From NCBI GenBank assembly GCA_003586115.2, contig QVOM02000034.1, forward strand, positions 13,920,401 through 13,984,400: 64,000 nt of DNA. Reading direction: 5' to 3'. Position numbers and translations under genes: made by a program. The notes beneath the pieces are model-generated. The model was not told the origin of the DNA. It ran no database searches and was given only the letters and a program-made list of their open reading frames with translations. This document shows, piece after piece, positions 21,851 to 33,522 of this stretch (positions within the stretch are counted from its first letter, which is position 1; each line of letters starts with the position of its first letter). This DNA is from Salvator merianae (taxonomy: Eukaryota > Chordata > Lepidosauria > Squamata > Teiidae).

Positions 21851-23097
21851 TCGTGGAAATGAATGGCACAAGTGAATTCTCCTTCCTTGATTTAAAAATC
21901 ATGGTATGACAAGAAATGTCATGAAATCAATTGACTTTTGGAGAGGGAACTGAAACTGATTCCCCCTGCCTTCATGCTAGTAAACTTTATCAATAGGGAT
22001 TTAGCTTTCTCAGGAAGACAGAGCAAATGCTACCTCAGCTGTCACATGTACACTACATACACTATTCTGGGATGTGGTCAAAAGTCAACTATATTACAGA
22101 AGTAATTAAGCATTATAAATTAGAAAGCAAAGTGCAGAATAACTTTGCTTATTATTTATATTAGGATTTCTGTAACATCCACCATAGTTTCAGGCAGTGT
22201 ACAGAATAAAACAGCAGAACACTAAAATCAAACCACAAAAGGATACAGATAAAATAACAATCTACATACTAAGGCTACAATAAAAAGAAACAAAATGTGA
22301 TAAAATATCAATAGAATAGAAAAAAAAAATAGATTTTTTTTCCTTTTTTTTAAAAAATGACCAAACACAAATACCCAAACCTCTCCGTGTTATAAAAACT
22401 GAAGTCTCAATTTTCTGTTTATGTCCAATACTCAAAAATTACACAGATCCCTAAATCAGTTTCCTGCTGATAAATAAATACATAAATACAAAGAGAGGGG
22501 GAAAAAATATTTCCATCTGTTTTTTAGTAGGCATAAGTTTTCTCACAGAAGCTCCAGCTCCAATTCTGAGCTATTTGTATTTCAGCCTTGAGCCTTCTTG
22601 GTGACTGTGTAATATGCATATACAGTATGATCAGCTGAAAGAGTGTAGCATCTGCAACAAATGAAACAAAAAAATAAGTAGCAAAGGTGAATCAAGGCAT
22701 TTCTTGACTGTGACCTTGAGGACAGGGGAGGTCACTGAACATGGGAAATGGTCCCATGGGAAATTACCTGCATTTGCTGGCTTTGTGTAGGGCACTGAGG
22801 AGATAGGTAGGTCTCTTCAAGCCATGATGATAGTTTGGTGGTAGCAGGACCACTAATGATGAACTTGAGGAAAAACTTTCAGATTTCTTCCCTCTCTGCC
22901 ATATAATTGCCTTAAGGGGCACTTATGGCAGCATCGTGGTGGGATAAGTGTGGGCCCATGTGAATGCCACCCTTGTGCATCACACTGAATGTGCCATGGG
23001 GAGAAAGGTTATGTGGATCCTGTCTAATATCTTGTGAACTATGCTACAATTATACATGTCTTCATCTCTAGGAACTCAAAACCAATGAACTATAGCC
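21851..23097. other. Unassigned sequence with a possible reversed LINE/SINE tail
   Basis: At about 22138-22260, 'TTATTTATATTAGGATTTCTG' followed by 'CAGGCAGTGTACAGAATAAAACA' resembles the reverse complement of vertebrate LINE tails of the ATATAAAT/GTAAACCG kind. A mixed A/T tract lies at 22320-22357. Nothing else was recognised. Confidence 0.35.
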
Positions 23098-23273
23098 CTT
23101 TCTGCACTTGGACTAATTCTGGATTATATCTCAGAATAGGGACTGCCATCTGCATGCTAGTGCAGACTACGGTAGACCCTGGGCAAGACCTTTCATAGTT
23201 TGCACTAGCATGTGCATAGCAGGTCCCTACTCTGGAATATAATCCACAATAAGACCAAGTGCAGAAAGGGCCA
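23098..23273. mobile_element. Palindromic MITE, family G
   Basis: The left arm starts CCCTTTCTGCACTTGGACT and the right arm ends with its counterpart CCAAGTGCAGAAAGGG. The arms continue inward (ATTCTGGATTATATC; CAGAATAGGGAC; CTAGTGCA), so nearly the whole ~176 bp folds back on itself. A possible single-ended relative begins at 52994. Confidence 0.8.
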
Positions 23274-23577
23274 AGGTTCTGGTGTATCAGTAAAAAATGA
23301 GAAAAAGCAAATCAGAACTGATTACTTTCTACTGAGGAAGTATTCCTTCAACTCTTTTTAGATTCAGAAAGTAATATGTGGCATCATCGTGTAGTGAAAT
23401 GATTCAGACTATGATTCACTCTCACATCATTTTGTTTATTGATTGTTCTGCTTTCGTTACTAGTGTTCTCTGATTTGCTGGACTTACTAATGAGACTACT
23501 GCAAGAAATAAAAAAGGAGAAAAAGATTTTTTTTGCGGGGCGAGCAAGATTAAAACTGTGGATTGCTCCAGACATTG
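23274..23577. other. Unassigned sequence
   Basis: Includes an eight-T run near 23528; nothing recognised. Confidence 0.4.
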
Positions 23578-23880
23578 GCTGAAAAGATGGTCTGGAATAA
23601 CTGTCTGTTGTCTGGACAGTGTGGGGGTCTGTGCTGTCTGTGCACTTTTGGGAGCTGCACACTTCCAGGTATTTTGCTGGCATGAAATACCTGGAAGTGT
23701 GTGATCATGACCACCACACATGCATGGCCATCTTTTTGGCCCATGCACATTCACAGTGGATGAACACAAGTGGTTATCAAAATACCCAGAAGTGTGAGAT
23801 TGTGACCACTATATATGCACTGGCATCTTTTCTGGCCCATGCGCATGCACGGTGGGCAGAACAGTGATAGCAGTTCCATT
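23578..23880 (+). mobile_element. Family E DNA element, copy 3 (partial), with perfect hairpin
   Basis: It contains the family E central module twice: the hairpin at 23658-23701, then a second half-module (CAAAATACCCAGAAGTGTGA..GTGACCA) near 23776-23812. Each is followed by a GCATGGCCATCTTTTTGGCCC-like sequence. Arms 23658-23674 and 23685-23701 are perfect 17-bp reverse complements. The terminal repeats are not clear. Confidence 0.65.
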
Positions 23881-23944
23881 CCAAAAGAAAGTTACTACCT
23901 AATCAATTTTCTGGAGTTTAGCACATCTAGCAGATTTGAACTAC

Positions 23945-24530
23945 TAAGATTTCTAAAAAGGTTTGATAAAATTCTTCATTAAAGACTTCTCAATAAGCTT
24001 CACAGTCATAGAATAAAAGGATAGGTCCTAGTGTGGATAAGGATTTGGATAAGGAATAGAAAGCTGAGATAACTAACATTACTTGCAATGGAGAATATAA
24101 CTTGTGGGGTCCTTGAAGGTTCTGTTCTGGAACTGGTGCTTTCTAACATATTTATTAATGATCTGGAGTCAGGAATGGTCAGTGGAATAGCCAGGTTTGA
24201 TGATGACACCAAACTGGTCAGAGTAGTAAAGACAAAAGGGCCTGTGAAAAGTTCTAGAAGGATTTCTGGACATTGGGAGACTGGGCATCAAAATGGCAGA
24301 TGTCATTCAATGTGAACAAGTATAAAGTGATGCACACTGGAGATTAAATCCTGACTGCTAATGGGAGTAGAACTGACTGTGACTGATCAGAAAAAAAAAG
24401 ATCTTGGAGCAACTGCAGGCAATTCAATGAAAGTGTTTGTGCACTGCCTAGCCACTGTGAAAAAAGGCCAATAGCATGTTAGAGTTAATAAAAAGTGATA
24501 TTGAGATCACTGCAGTGACAACATGCTGGC
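23945..24530 (+). mobile_element. Old L3/CR1-like LINE, RT part
   Basis: The translation with frameshifts gives FDKIPHQRLLNKL, then CGVLEGSVLELVLSNIFIND (the palm '[10 protein letters not shown]' block, degraded), then FDDDTKLV, the former FADDTKL catalytic box. The connection region SFNVNKYKVMH..DQKKKDLGATAGN and ATVKKGQ follows. Many substitutions and stops show great age. It continues after an interruption at 25035. Confidence 0.82.
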
Positions 24531-25034
24531 CACATGCATGCCATTCCTCCCAGCTATGAAAAACACAGCCAGAGAATTTAGTTCCCTGGTTTTGATGTTT
24601 CTACCTGGGGCCATTGTCAGGAACACAGGAAACCGCTGTGGAAGTTGCCATTTTCTATTTTCCTGGCAATGGTAGCCCTACCAAATAGATCCATATGATG
24701 GGAGATGGGGAACTGCAGTAAGAAGAACTCACAGAGTTCTTTCTACTACTCTGCCATTATAGCATTTGGATAAGTCCTTACAGCAGAATGCATTTTTAAA
24801 GGGAGTAGAAACATGCAATCTCTGCACCCTTTGAGCACTCTCAAGGCACAAGGGCACTGGGACATGGGATCCCTTTGCCCTCAGTGCAGTCACATGGCAT
24901 TATAGGCTGCTTCTCCATTACCCAGCAGAAGCACCTTAATTTAGGACCTCAGGGCAGCTGATTTCATGTAAGGTTCATTGCTGTGTAATGGAGATGCAGC
25001 AATAATGGCCCTTTGTGGATCTTGCCTGGGTCGA
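24531..25034. other. Interruption within the LINE, including a palindromic MITE
   Basis: About 500 bp separates two consecutive parts of one LINE reading order. Its last quarter is the family J element listed next; the first ~370 bp is unassigned and may be a second insertion. Confidence 0.5.
24898..25009 (-). mobile_element. Palindromic MITE, family J copy 2
   Basis: The arms GGCTGCTTCTCCATTACCCA and TGTGTAATGGAGATGCAGC face each other around a centre with CCTCAGGGCAGCTG. That centre is the reverse complement of the centre at 17719-17848, so the copy is inverted relative to J1. It sits inside the interrupted LINE. Confidence 0.65.
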
Positions 25035-25282
25035 TAAAAGGGATTGGTGAAGCTTCCCTATGAGGAAAGGAAGCAATATTTGGGGCTTTTAAGTCTAGAA
25101 AAGAGACAAGTGAGATGGGATATAATAGAGGTGTATAAAAATCATACATGGAGTAGATAAAGTGGAAGTTTTTCTCCCTTTTCCAACATACTAGAACCAT
25201 TTCAATGAAGCTGAAATGGATGAACCAGAAGAGCAAAAGGATTTCAAAAAATAACAACAACACCCCCCTTACATTAAAATTC
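25035..25282 (+). mobile_element. Continuation of the old L3/CR1-like LINE
   Basis: The translation resumes with YEERKQYLGLLSLEKRQVRW then DIIEVYKNHTW, corresponding to the ERLKDLG..LQKRRLRRDMI block of the CR1 copies. It is the C-terminal neighbour of the block ending at 24530, so the two pieces belong to one insertion. The minus-strand open frame 24964-25284 is its antisense shadow. Confidence 0.78.
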
Positions 25283-25575
25283 ACCAGTATGAGATGCTGT
25301 ATTGGCTACCAGCCTGGATAGTTTTTTAAAAAGTTCAATTCATGAAAGTCATGTCTGTTAATAGCTTAGCCCTGATGGCAGTGTGAGGTGGTATACCTCA
25401 AAAGAACTGCTGCTGGGAGACTGTAATCAGACAATCACTAACCTTGTGCCCTTCTGGTGGCTTTCCTTGTGCTGCTGGTTGACCACTGTGAGGACAGAAT
25501 GTTGGACTAAATGGGCCACCAGCCCATTCCAGTGGGGCACTTCTTGTGTTCTCATCTTCACTGCTGGGAACCTAA
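25283..25575 (+). mobile_element. L2-like scrap followed by an L3/CR1-type 3' tail
   Basis: 25283-25380 translates to YEMLYWLPAWIVF..VQFMKVMSVNSLALM, like the L2 block 'LHWLPV..R..FK..VL..K.L...AP'. Then comes 'ACAGAATGTTGGACTAAATGG' and 'GGCACTTCTTGTGTTCTCATC', the L3/CR1-type tail seen at 45540. The order of an L2 scrap directly before an L3 tail is unusual and could mean two insertions. Confidence 0.5.
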
Positions 25576-27225
25576 CTAGCCTGCTCTTTCTTTTGTGCTC
25601 AGGCAATGTGATTCTGCTTTATCTTCAGGATGAATTGGAACTGTGGAAAAACTAATCTCATTTTGCAATTGATTACCTACTAAACAAAATCTGTCTGCAT
25701 CATCTTCCTCCTCTTCTCTTCTCTATCCACTTATCCGTTTTCCTATCAAATTTAGGATAGCCCCCATTGACCAAGAAATACTCCTGTGTAGTTTGAAATG
25801 CTATCCATTAATGCAAACCACTTCCAGTTTACTCAGGTGTTCAATTTTTTTCAGATTTCTCTAACAGTTCTTTTAAGAGATACTGATTAAGCAAAGACAC
25901 TTTGAGTCTATTTCCTTTGGAAGGCATAGGTACAGTCACTTCCTGGATGAAGGTGTATCTAATAGAAACATTGTTCAAATAGTAGAATTAGGAAACTGCT
26001 TGCATTTTTAAGGGATTTCTACCAAGACAAGTGGGTCACAAATCACAGGCTAGAAAAGAAAATCTAAAGATTATAAATGTATCTGTAGATCTATTCCATT
26101 TTGAAATTGTATTCCCCAGGTGGAGTCCAAAGTGGTAGGAGGATGCACTCCTGACACACTTGGTTCACAGTAGCTGAAAAGTGGGGGTGACAACTTGTGT
26201 TGCAAACACTTTTGAGCCCATCTTATGGTTTATGCAAAGTGAACTAGCTAAACGTGAAGTAGTAGGTCATACCTATAGAGAAATTGTGCAGAGATGAAAC
26301 ACTGGTTTCCTGCGACTACCTTTTGAAAAAAACACGGTAAAGACAGCTCTTTGACAGTGTGACAGAGGTCATGTTTTGAAGTTGTCATTTCAAAGTATAT
26401 GCTCTCCACTTCTCTTTCGATGCAGTGATATCAAAACCTCAGAGGTGCAGGGATGTCATTTGAATGCACACTGATTCATCTGCCACTGTATATGCTGCAG
26501 TCCCTGAGCATTAATTGGGAGGCAGGCATCTTGTGAACATCTAACAATTAATTCTAGAAATTCTGTAATACTGAAAGGTATAGAGATTGCAGTAAAACAA
26601 CAGGCTGCAGGAAGTTTCTATAATCAAACTTCGTACTATCAGTGCATAACTTTGCAGGTTTATTTAATGTATTTTAAAGACAGTTACACTGACAATATTG
26701 AACCATGTCAGTGATAATTGCAAGATCCTGTGTTCAGGATCTTGAGATGACCATCAGTTCAAAAACACTGTGTAATTTTGGAGCTTTTCTGGTCTGGGCA
26801 GGTTTCCAACACAAGCTGAGGTGAAGCTTAGACTGAAGTCTCTTTATGGCTTCTGTAAGACTTATGCCTCATAGGGTTGGTTTCAATTTACAGAGGCCCT
26901 TTCTGATGCTGTGAACCATCACCATGCCCATGTATTTTCTTGCTATAATGCACAACTGTCCTACAGAAATCCAATATCAACTGACAAATGGGTGGATGAG
27001 TCCTGTCCAGTAACAATGAGGAAAAGGAGAATGGCAACTGGGAAAGGGATATGCTGTTGTAAAGCTCTGACATTGCCTGATGCTGTATTTGTCTTTCAAA
27101 GATGGAATGATTGAAAAAAAAAATGGAGCTTTTGCTAGTCACATAGGCTCAAGGGTAGGTCTTTTTATGAACACTTCTTTAACAGTCGTTGACTTTCTGG
27201 GAACTACAGTTATATTTGAAATTTT
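25576..27225. other. Unassigned sequence
   Basis: About 1.65 kb without a supported gene or repeat. Open frames near 26888-27142 on both strands overlap each other and show no domain. Confidence 0.4.
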
Positions 27226-27245
27226 GTATGTATGTATGTATGTAT
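27226..27245 (+). repeat. (TATG)n microsatellite
   Basis: About five TATG units (GTATGTATGTATGTATG). Confidence 0.9.
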
Positions 27246-27257
27246 GCTTATTTGTAT

Positions 27258-27288
27258 ACCATGCTTCCCATAAAATACTCAACGTGGT

Positions 27289-27291
<3 letters not shown>
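27258..27291 (-). mobile_element. Possible reversed LINE/SINE tail fragment
   Basis: GTATACCATGCTTCCCATAA..CTCAACGTGGTTTAATAAT resembles the reverse complement of a vertebrate LINE tail. It runs directly into (AAT)n, which on the minus strand would be its (ATT)n-type neighbour. Low confidence because it is so short. Confidence 0.35.
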
Positions 27292-27328
<37 letters not shown>

Positions 27329-27351
27329 AAGGTGCAAATCAAAACCTGCAA

Positions 27352-27416
<65 letters not shown>

Positions 27417-27430
27417 TAATAATAATAATG
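27289..27430 (+). repeat. Two (AAT)n microsatellites
   Basis: (AAT)n arrays at about 27289-27327 and 27352-27430, separated by a short non-repeat segment. The minus-strand frame across them is a poly-tyrosine artefact and is not a gene. Confidence 0.97.
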
Positions 27431-27529
27431 CAATAGCAAAATATTTCAAGTTTCACAAGACCACTTGCTGCCTGTTTTCTTCAAGTGTCTCAGTTTAATA
27501 TCCAAAAGTATATCTGGAGCAGTTGCATA

Positions 27530-27930
27530 CTGGGTCCTAGTCCTGAAAGGAGCATCTCCTAAGCAGCAGCAGCAGCAGCAGCAGCAAAGGCAGAGAGGCA
27601 TGCTGGCAGAAGATAAGAAGCACAGCACAATGTCCAGCGGGTGATGGTCTTATCTGGCTCTGGCAAGAAGAGACCTCAAGCAGTATCCCTATAACCAAAG
27701 GACAATTTGGTGTATGCATTCCAAGGGAATTGCTAACTCACTGGGTCCCAGTCCTGCAAGAAGCACCTCCCAAGCAGCAACAGGAACAGCAGCAGCCAAG
27801 ACAGAGAGACGTGCTGGCAAAGGGTAAGAAACATGGCACAGTGGGATAATGGTCTCATCTGGCTCTGAGAGCACATTGTGGGCATCTGCCTTCTTAAATT
27901 GCCTCTGGTAAGCAATGGAGACCCAGGAGT
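27530..27930 (+). repeat. Diverged tandem duplication, ~211-bp offset, containing CAG repeats
   Basis: The block starting CTGGGTCCTAGTCCTG at 27530 is repeated as CTGGGTCCCAGTCCTG at 27741. In both, AGCA(T/C)CTCC(T/C)AAGCAGCA leads into a CAG-rich run, then GACAGAGAG/GGCAGAGAG, GCTGGCA and a 'GGTCT(T/C)ATCTGGCTCTG' block. Unit 1 has a pure (GCA)8-like run (about 27562-27586); unit 2 has an interrupted version. Cysteine- or leucine-rich open frames here come from the CAG runs. Confidence 0.85.
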
Positions 27931-29049
27931 GATAAGGGAAACTCTCCAGTTACCATTTGACCCCTGTGTCCCAACCTGATCATCTGTTTTATACTAACAT
28001 GATATTACCTGTTTGTGTAGGCTGGGAGTAGACAAACTATGACTTTCCAGTTGTTTTTTAGGACTATTACTCACAGCATGCCACTGACCTAGTCTGGGGA
28101 AAGGGAATATGCAGTTCAGCAATACTGGGAGGCACACACATTAGCCATTCTTGCTGAAGTAAGCTTTCGTGTAGAACAACTGTTGAGGTAAGGATATGGA
28201 GGTTGCCAAACCAAATTAGGTTAGGGGGTGGCAACCTACTAAAGTGAATAAATATTTGAAAGATCTATAAAGCAGTTGGTGGCTGAGGGTCACTCTATAA
28301 GAATTGTAGACCCACAACAGCTCTGGCAGGATACAATTTATTGTGAAGAAAGAACAAAAAAATGTTGAAAATTGTGGCATAGATGGCAGCCCACTCAGTC
28401 CTTAACAAGGTGGTGGAGGACAGAGATGACTATCTACCACTATGGTTACATCTGCATGACATACAATGAATGCTCAGAGAGTGCCCTTGGGGCTGATGAG
28501 AACTTGTCTCCATCTGGCCTACTGGTCACCTCTGAGGTGTGAAATCTGTCCTCAGAGGTGACCTATTCAAAGAGTGTGATAAACTACTGTGAGGGTGGAT
28601 TTCACCCTCTTATTCGCTGTCATCATCATGTAGCACTGAAGCAATGAATAAGGATGATTACAAGTGCAGTTTAACACTGGCCAAGAAGTGGCCATCTCCT
28701 GGGGCAATTTCCTGACTGGTGCTAAAGTCCACCAGAAAGACTTTTCAAAATGCAGAACTTCTGTTCCACAGCTTCACAGGATCTGAGGCTGGGAGGTGCA
28801 CGCCTTGCAAACAGAATGCTTCCTGCCTCTGTGGCACCACTTCATGCTCTAACTCTTCTGATGGCCTTTGTTGCCTGTATGGCAGCCTTCATTTGTCCTA
28901 CCCCTTTTAAACTAGCTTTGTTTGCTCATATAGCAGAGAAAACCCTTCCATTGTTTGGTCTGAAGAATAATTGGACCACAAGACTGGTTGGCTTCTGTGC
29001 ATGTTCATCACTTCAGGCTGGGCATGAATTTTAGAGTCCCTTTAACTTT
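27931..29049. other. Unassigned sequence
   Basis: Overlapping frames at 28719-29034 (63 and 94 codons) show no recognisable domain. No repeat ends were seen. Confidence 0.4.
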
Positions 29050-29480
29050 TACCATTTAAGAGGGCTCCAGATGCCAGCTAAATATTGTGGCAGCAAGCAA
29101 TATCCCAGAGAAAAGCCCCTCTGGAACTACTGATTTTTGCCTAGACAATGCTGCCTCCATGCTGTCTGTGCGCCTTTTTTGTGACATGCACATCTGGGTA
29201 TTTTGCCAGGGCAAAATACCTGGATGTCTTCAATGCCACCACCATGCATGCATCACTGTCTTTTTCAGCTCCTGGACATGCACGGTGGTCACAGCAAAGA
29301 TGACAGCTCTGTGCCAAAAATAAGTAATAGCACTATTTCAGGAAAACCCACCATGAGGTTGGATTTTCTTGACATAGTCTATTAAGCATTTTAGGGGGAT
29401 ATAGCGTAGCTATGGAGGGGTTGCTACAGATCCATGTGGCCATAATGGTGCTATATTTTCCCCATCTGGACAGGGTCATG
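29050..29480 (+). mobile_element. Non-autonomous DNA element, family E copy 4
   Basis: It begins near GGCTCCAGATGCCAGCT. It carries the hairpin 29190-29227 (18-bp arms, 16 matching), CACCATGCATGCATCACTG, 'CATGCACGGTGG' and a degraded right end (CCATCTGGACAGGGTCAT). This matches the order of modules in the copies near 20058 and 23578. Confidence 0.7.
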
Positions 29481-31224
29481 GTGTATTCCCTCAGCATCCT
29501 ATGGACTTACTCAGAAGTCACACAGAGTTTTAGAACATTGAAAGCCAGTCTTTAGAAGTTTTGCCCTTACTTTTTGATTGTGCTCATTACTAAAAACAAG
29601 TTGAAAGAAGATTATTTATTTATTTATTAAATGGTCTTTTCATTTCTAGAGAAGGAGGCAGAGGCAAATACCAGGCAACAAATTGCATAATTCTCCTCCT
29701 TGCTCCAACAAACTTACTTCAATAAGGAATTACCATATTGCAAATATCCACATAAAGGCAATCAGATTGCAGATCAGAAAAGAGATTTTCTGAGGCACAA
29801 ATGGCATTTACTTCATTAATTTAGATTTATTCCTTAACTTTTCCCAGGGGTCCAGGTCAGGTTAAAGTATTAACACCACGTGAAAATACTTTCCTGTCTC
29901 AAAGGCTCATGGGCTACAAAGTGCAAAGATGTTGAAATGTTGCATCATACATCATTTGCTTGGAAATGTTTTAAATAAAGAGAAGAATTGCATTGCAGAT
30001 GTTTTAAAATATCCAGACGTGCTCTAGCTACCTGCAGAGAAAGCACTGTGGGCAATATTCCTGTTCCCACTGAAAACCATCACACAGATTAGATAGTAGC
30101 AATACAAGTTTATTGGCTGGCATTGTCGATCACAATGTCTTTGACAGGCTACTGTGAAAGGTCCTTGATAGGCTACTGTGAAAGTCTCAGCTTCCAGAAA
30201 AGAAGTCAGTGAATTCTGAGAAAGGCAATTGAGTTCTGATGTGAAGTGAAACATCCACACCCAAATTTTCTTGTGAAATCCCAACGGAACCAGCAGGAAC
30301 ATGCTGCTGAGTCATAGGAGCAGGACAAAGTAGCGATTTGTTGTTAGATACTGATGTTGGCAAATGATACTTCCATGTGTTGAGGAAGAAAGATCCATCT
30401 ACCAATATCAAAGTCTTATCAGTGAATTGCTGTTCTATCCATCCAAAGTACTTTGCCACACTGGTCACTTATGGAATATTCTGCATTTTTGAAAGAAAAC
30501 AGAAACACTAGCAGTATTATTTGTTTCATTTTGTGCTGTTTCAAATGAAAAATAACATACATGACTTGCAGATCCCCCCCCCCCCCGAGGTTTCAGATGT
30601 ATTAGTCTGGGTGGGATAGTCTCACTTTTATGGGGACTGCCCTTCAAAAATCAAGATGGGATGACAAATGTCCTAGTATTCAAAGTTCAGTGCAGAATCA
30701 ACCCAATACCATCTCCTCTGCATTGCATCTGGTCATGGCACTTTTCTCTTCTCTCCCCATGCCTGAGGTCTGGGCCATGCCATGGTAGCCTTACTGCTGA
30801 AGGATCTCAGAAGTACCTTAGAATTTTATAGAAGATCTGCATGACACACATTGTTTCATACTCTGCAAGTCTGATCTTGGGCCAGAATTGAAAGATTCAG
30901 TCCAAGATCAATGTGCGGCCGATGGTCCATGGCAATGGCCATCCACATTATGGACCGCTTATCCTGGCACATCTTCAGACACTGAGAATAAAAGTTCAAG
31001 GCATCCAAAGTCACCAACTGGGGCTTTTTAGCCAGATGCTCAGAAATGGAACATTTCCAGGTGTTTGGTAAAATAGAGCCAGGCTCTTCACACCTAGTAG
31101 ATCAGCCCAGATTCTTGCTGCCATCCACACACAAGTGCTCGGTTGGTCTACTGCTGAAGAATGCTTCTGAAACTATCTTCACGCAGTCTCCAGTTGCAGT
31201 GGAGTCCCCATTTTTGCACTGTAG
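29481..31224. other. Unassigned sequence
   Basis: Contains a short duplicated phrase (AGGCTACTGTGAAAG at about 30146-30160 and 30171-30185) and a poly-C run at about 30573-30586. No gene or assigned repeat. Confidence 0.4.
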
Positions 31225-31392
31225 CCTGCTCTAATACCTCTAAAGGTCATTTGCAGGAAATTGAGAGCAGGTGAAGGTTTTGCCATTGTCTTTTGCTTGA
31301 GAATGCCCAGAAGCAATTGGTGGGCCACTGTGTGAGACAGGATGCTGGACTAGATGGCTTGTGGCCCAATCCAGCATGTTCTTATGTTCATG
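31225..31392 (+). mobile_element. L3/CR1-type LINE 3' tail
   Basis: Nearly identical to the 3' end of the LINE at 44728-45693: both contain AGAGCAGGTGAAGGTTTTGC, TGCTTGAGAATGCCCAGAAG, TTGGTGGGCCACTGTGTG and TGCTGGACTAGATGG, ending in ATGTTCTTATGTTC. Only the untranslated tail is present, so it is a strongly 5'-truncated insertion. Confidence 0.85.
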
Positions 31393-31665
31393 TCCATGCA
31401 GACATAGTATTCTACTGGGAGGTTGTGCCTTCTGGTAGACTGGTCCACAGTGGAGATGTCATGTTCTTCAGAGGCTGTTAATGTGGGCCAGCAGCTCCAT
31501 AGAGACACAGCTTATACCCCTCCTGAAGGGCTTCTGCTGCAGTCTATCTTTTTTTGCAGCTGAGAAGGTATGGGGCTGCAGTGGGTCGAACGGTGAAATA
31601 TCATGCATCATGATGATGTCATCCTGCAGCCCAATGCTGTTTTAATAAAGGTCCCAGTGTATATA
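31393..31665. other. Unassigned spacer
   Basis: Nothing recognised. Confidence 0.4.
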
Positions 31666-31853
31666 TACCATAAAATCTCGCATATAATGTGCACAATTTT
31701 CTCTCATTTTAATTTGCTAATAATTGGGGTGTGCGTTATGCATGAGACATAATTTTAATTCTTTGAATTCTTTTATTTTTCCCTGAAAAATTTGGGACAA
31801 ATCAGCATGTGCATGAATACATGAGTATGCATTATATGTGAGATTTTACAGAA
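31666..31853. mobile_element. Palindromic MITE with TA-rich ends
   Basis: The left end ACCATAAAATCTCGCATATA and the reverse complement of the right end, TCTGTAAAATCTCACATATA, are long inverted repeats. The interior is AT-rich and non-coding. Flanking TATA on both sides is compatible with a TA target duplication, as in Tc1/mariner-like MITEs, but does not prove it. A TATCTA-rich tract follows to 31902. Confidence 0.72.
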
Positions 31854-31902
31854 TATACAATTATTTTATATATCTATATCTATATATCTCTCTATATATC
31901 TA

Positions 31903-33522
31903 TGAAACATCAGTTGGCCTTCACTGTGCTGTTGAGGGAATAAGAGAATCAAGGCTCTGTATGGACAAGGAGAAGGTGAGGGAACACCTAGCAAACTTAA
32001 ATGAATTCAAGTCTCCAGGCCCAGATGAATTACATCCTAGGGTACTGAAGGAATTAGCTGATATAATTGCTGAACCACTCTCTGTGATATTTGAGAACTC
32101 ATTGAGACCAGTAGAAGTCCCAGAAGATTGGAGAAGGGCAAATGTTGTACCTGTCTTTAAAAAAGGAAAGAAGGCTGACCCAGGCAACTACAGGCCTGTG
32201 AGCCTGACTTCAATACCAGGCAAGATCCTTGAACAAATCATTAAACAGCATATATGGGAGCACTTGGATGGGAATGCAGTAATTAACCAGAGCCAACATG
32301 GATTTGTAACAAGCAAGTCATGCCAGACTAATCTCATTTCCTTTTATGACAAAATTACTGGATAGATAGATCAAGGAAAGGCTGTGGACATAGTATATCT
32401 TGACTTTAGCAAAGCATTTGACATACTATACTTATTGAAAAAATGATCAAATATGGGATTGACAGGACAACTGTTAGGTAGATTCACAACTGGCTTAGTG
32501 ATCGTACTCAGAGAGTGGTCATAAATGGCTTCACATCCGATTGGAAGATTGTCTTGAGAGGGGTACCACAAGGCTCTGTCTTGGGCCCATTGCTGTTCAA
32601 CATTTTTATAAACGATCTGGATGAAGGTGTCGAGGGGATGCTGATCAAATTTGCAGATGACACATAGCTAGGAGGGGTTGCTAACACTAGGGAGGAGAAG
32701 GAGAGGATTCAAAATGATTTGGACAAACTTGAACAGTGGGCTGAAACTAACAGAATGACATTTAACAGGGAGAAATGCGAGATTTTACATCTGGGTAAGA
32801 AAAATGACAATATCCAATACAGAATGGGAGGAATCTTGCTGAGCAGCAGCACATGTGAAAAGGATCTGGGTGTACTAGTAGATCATAGATTAAACATGAG
32901 TCAATATTGTGATGCAGCTGCAAAAAAGGCAAACACCATCCTGGGCTGTATCAAGAGGAGCATAGAGTCTAGATCACGAGAAGTAATTGTCCCACTTTAC
33001 TCTTCCTTGGTCAGACCTCATCTGGAGTATTGTGTCCAGTTCTGGGCACCCCAGTTTAAAAAAGACATTGACAAACTGGAACAAGTTCAGAGAAGGGTGA
33101 CCAAAATGGTGAGTGATCTGCAAACCATGTCCTACGGGGAACGGTTAAAGGACCTAGGATGTTTAGCCTGCAGAAGAGAAGACTGAGAAGAGACATGATA
33201 GCTGTTTTCAAGTATCTGAAGGGCTGTCACAATGCAGAAGGATTGGCCCTATTCTCAGTTGCGCAAGAAGGAAGGACTAGAAACAATGGGATGAAACTTC
33301 AAGGGAGTAGATACAGGCTAGATATTAGGAAAAACTTTCTGACCGTAAGGGCAATCAGTCACTGGAACAGGTTACCACAGGAGGTGGTGGGCTCTCCTTC
33401 ACTGGAGATCTTCAAGGAAAGGCTGGACAGATATCTGTCTGGGATGCTTTAGTGAATCCTGCATTGAGCAGGGGGTTGAACTAGATGACCCTGGAGGTCC
33501 CTTCCAACTCTATGATTCTATG
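31903..33522 (+). mobile_element. CR1 LINE, 5'-truncated, 3' end complete
   Basis: It starts abruptly within ORF2 at ETSVGLHCAVEG and runs to the CR1 3' terminus with a TATGATTCTATGG end. RT blocks in order are [55 protein letters not shown] and FADDT. Inactivating changes are a stop at TG*IDQG (about 32363), a frameshift after AFD (about 32420), a GVPQG block reading RGVPQG and a stop in the FADDT*LGG box (about 32666). The C-terminal part (32719-33186, then frameshifted 33159-33452) has the ERLKDLG, RRLRRDMIAVFKYLKG and NRLPQEVV blocks. Confidence 0.96.
32719..33186 (+). pseudogene. CR1 RT connection and C-terminal region remnant
   Basis: This is the longest clean frame of the C-terminal half, from DKLEQWAETNRMTFNREKCE through DLGVLVDHRLNMSQ and SLVRPHLEYCVQFWAPQFKK to a frameshift near 33170. 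The next frame, 33159-33452, carries the final CR1 block. It is the best local reference for the part that is missing from the copy at 53374. Confidence 0.88.

Noticed and set aside
27248..27439. Poly-tyrosine and poly-leucine open frame
   Set aside because: Produced entirely by the (AAT)n microsatellites.
31860..31902. Functional TATA promoter in the TATATCTA tract before the CR1
   Set aside because: It is a simple repeat beside a truncated LINE; CR1 truncation shows the element lacks its own 5' region.
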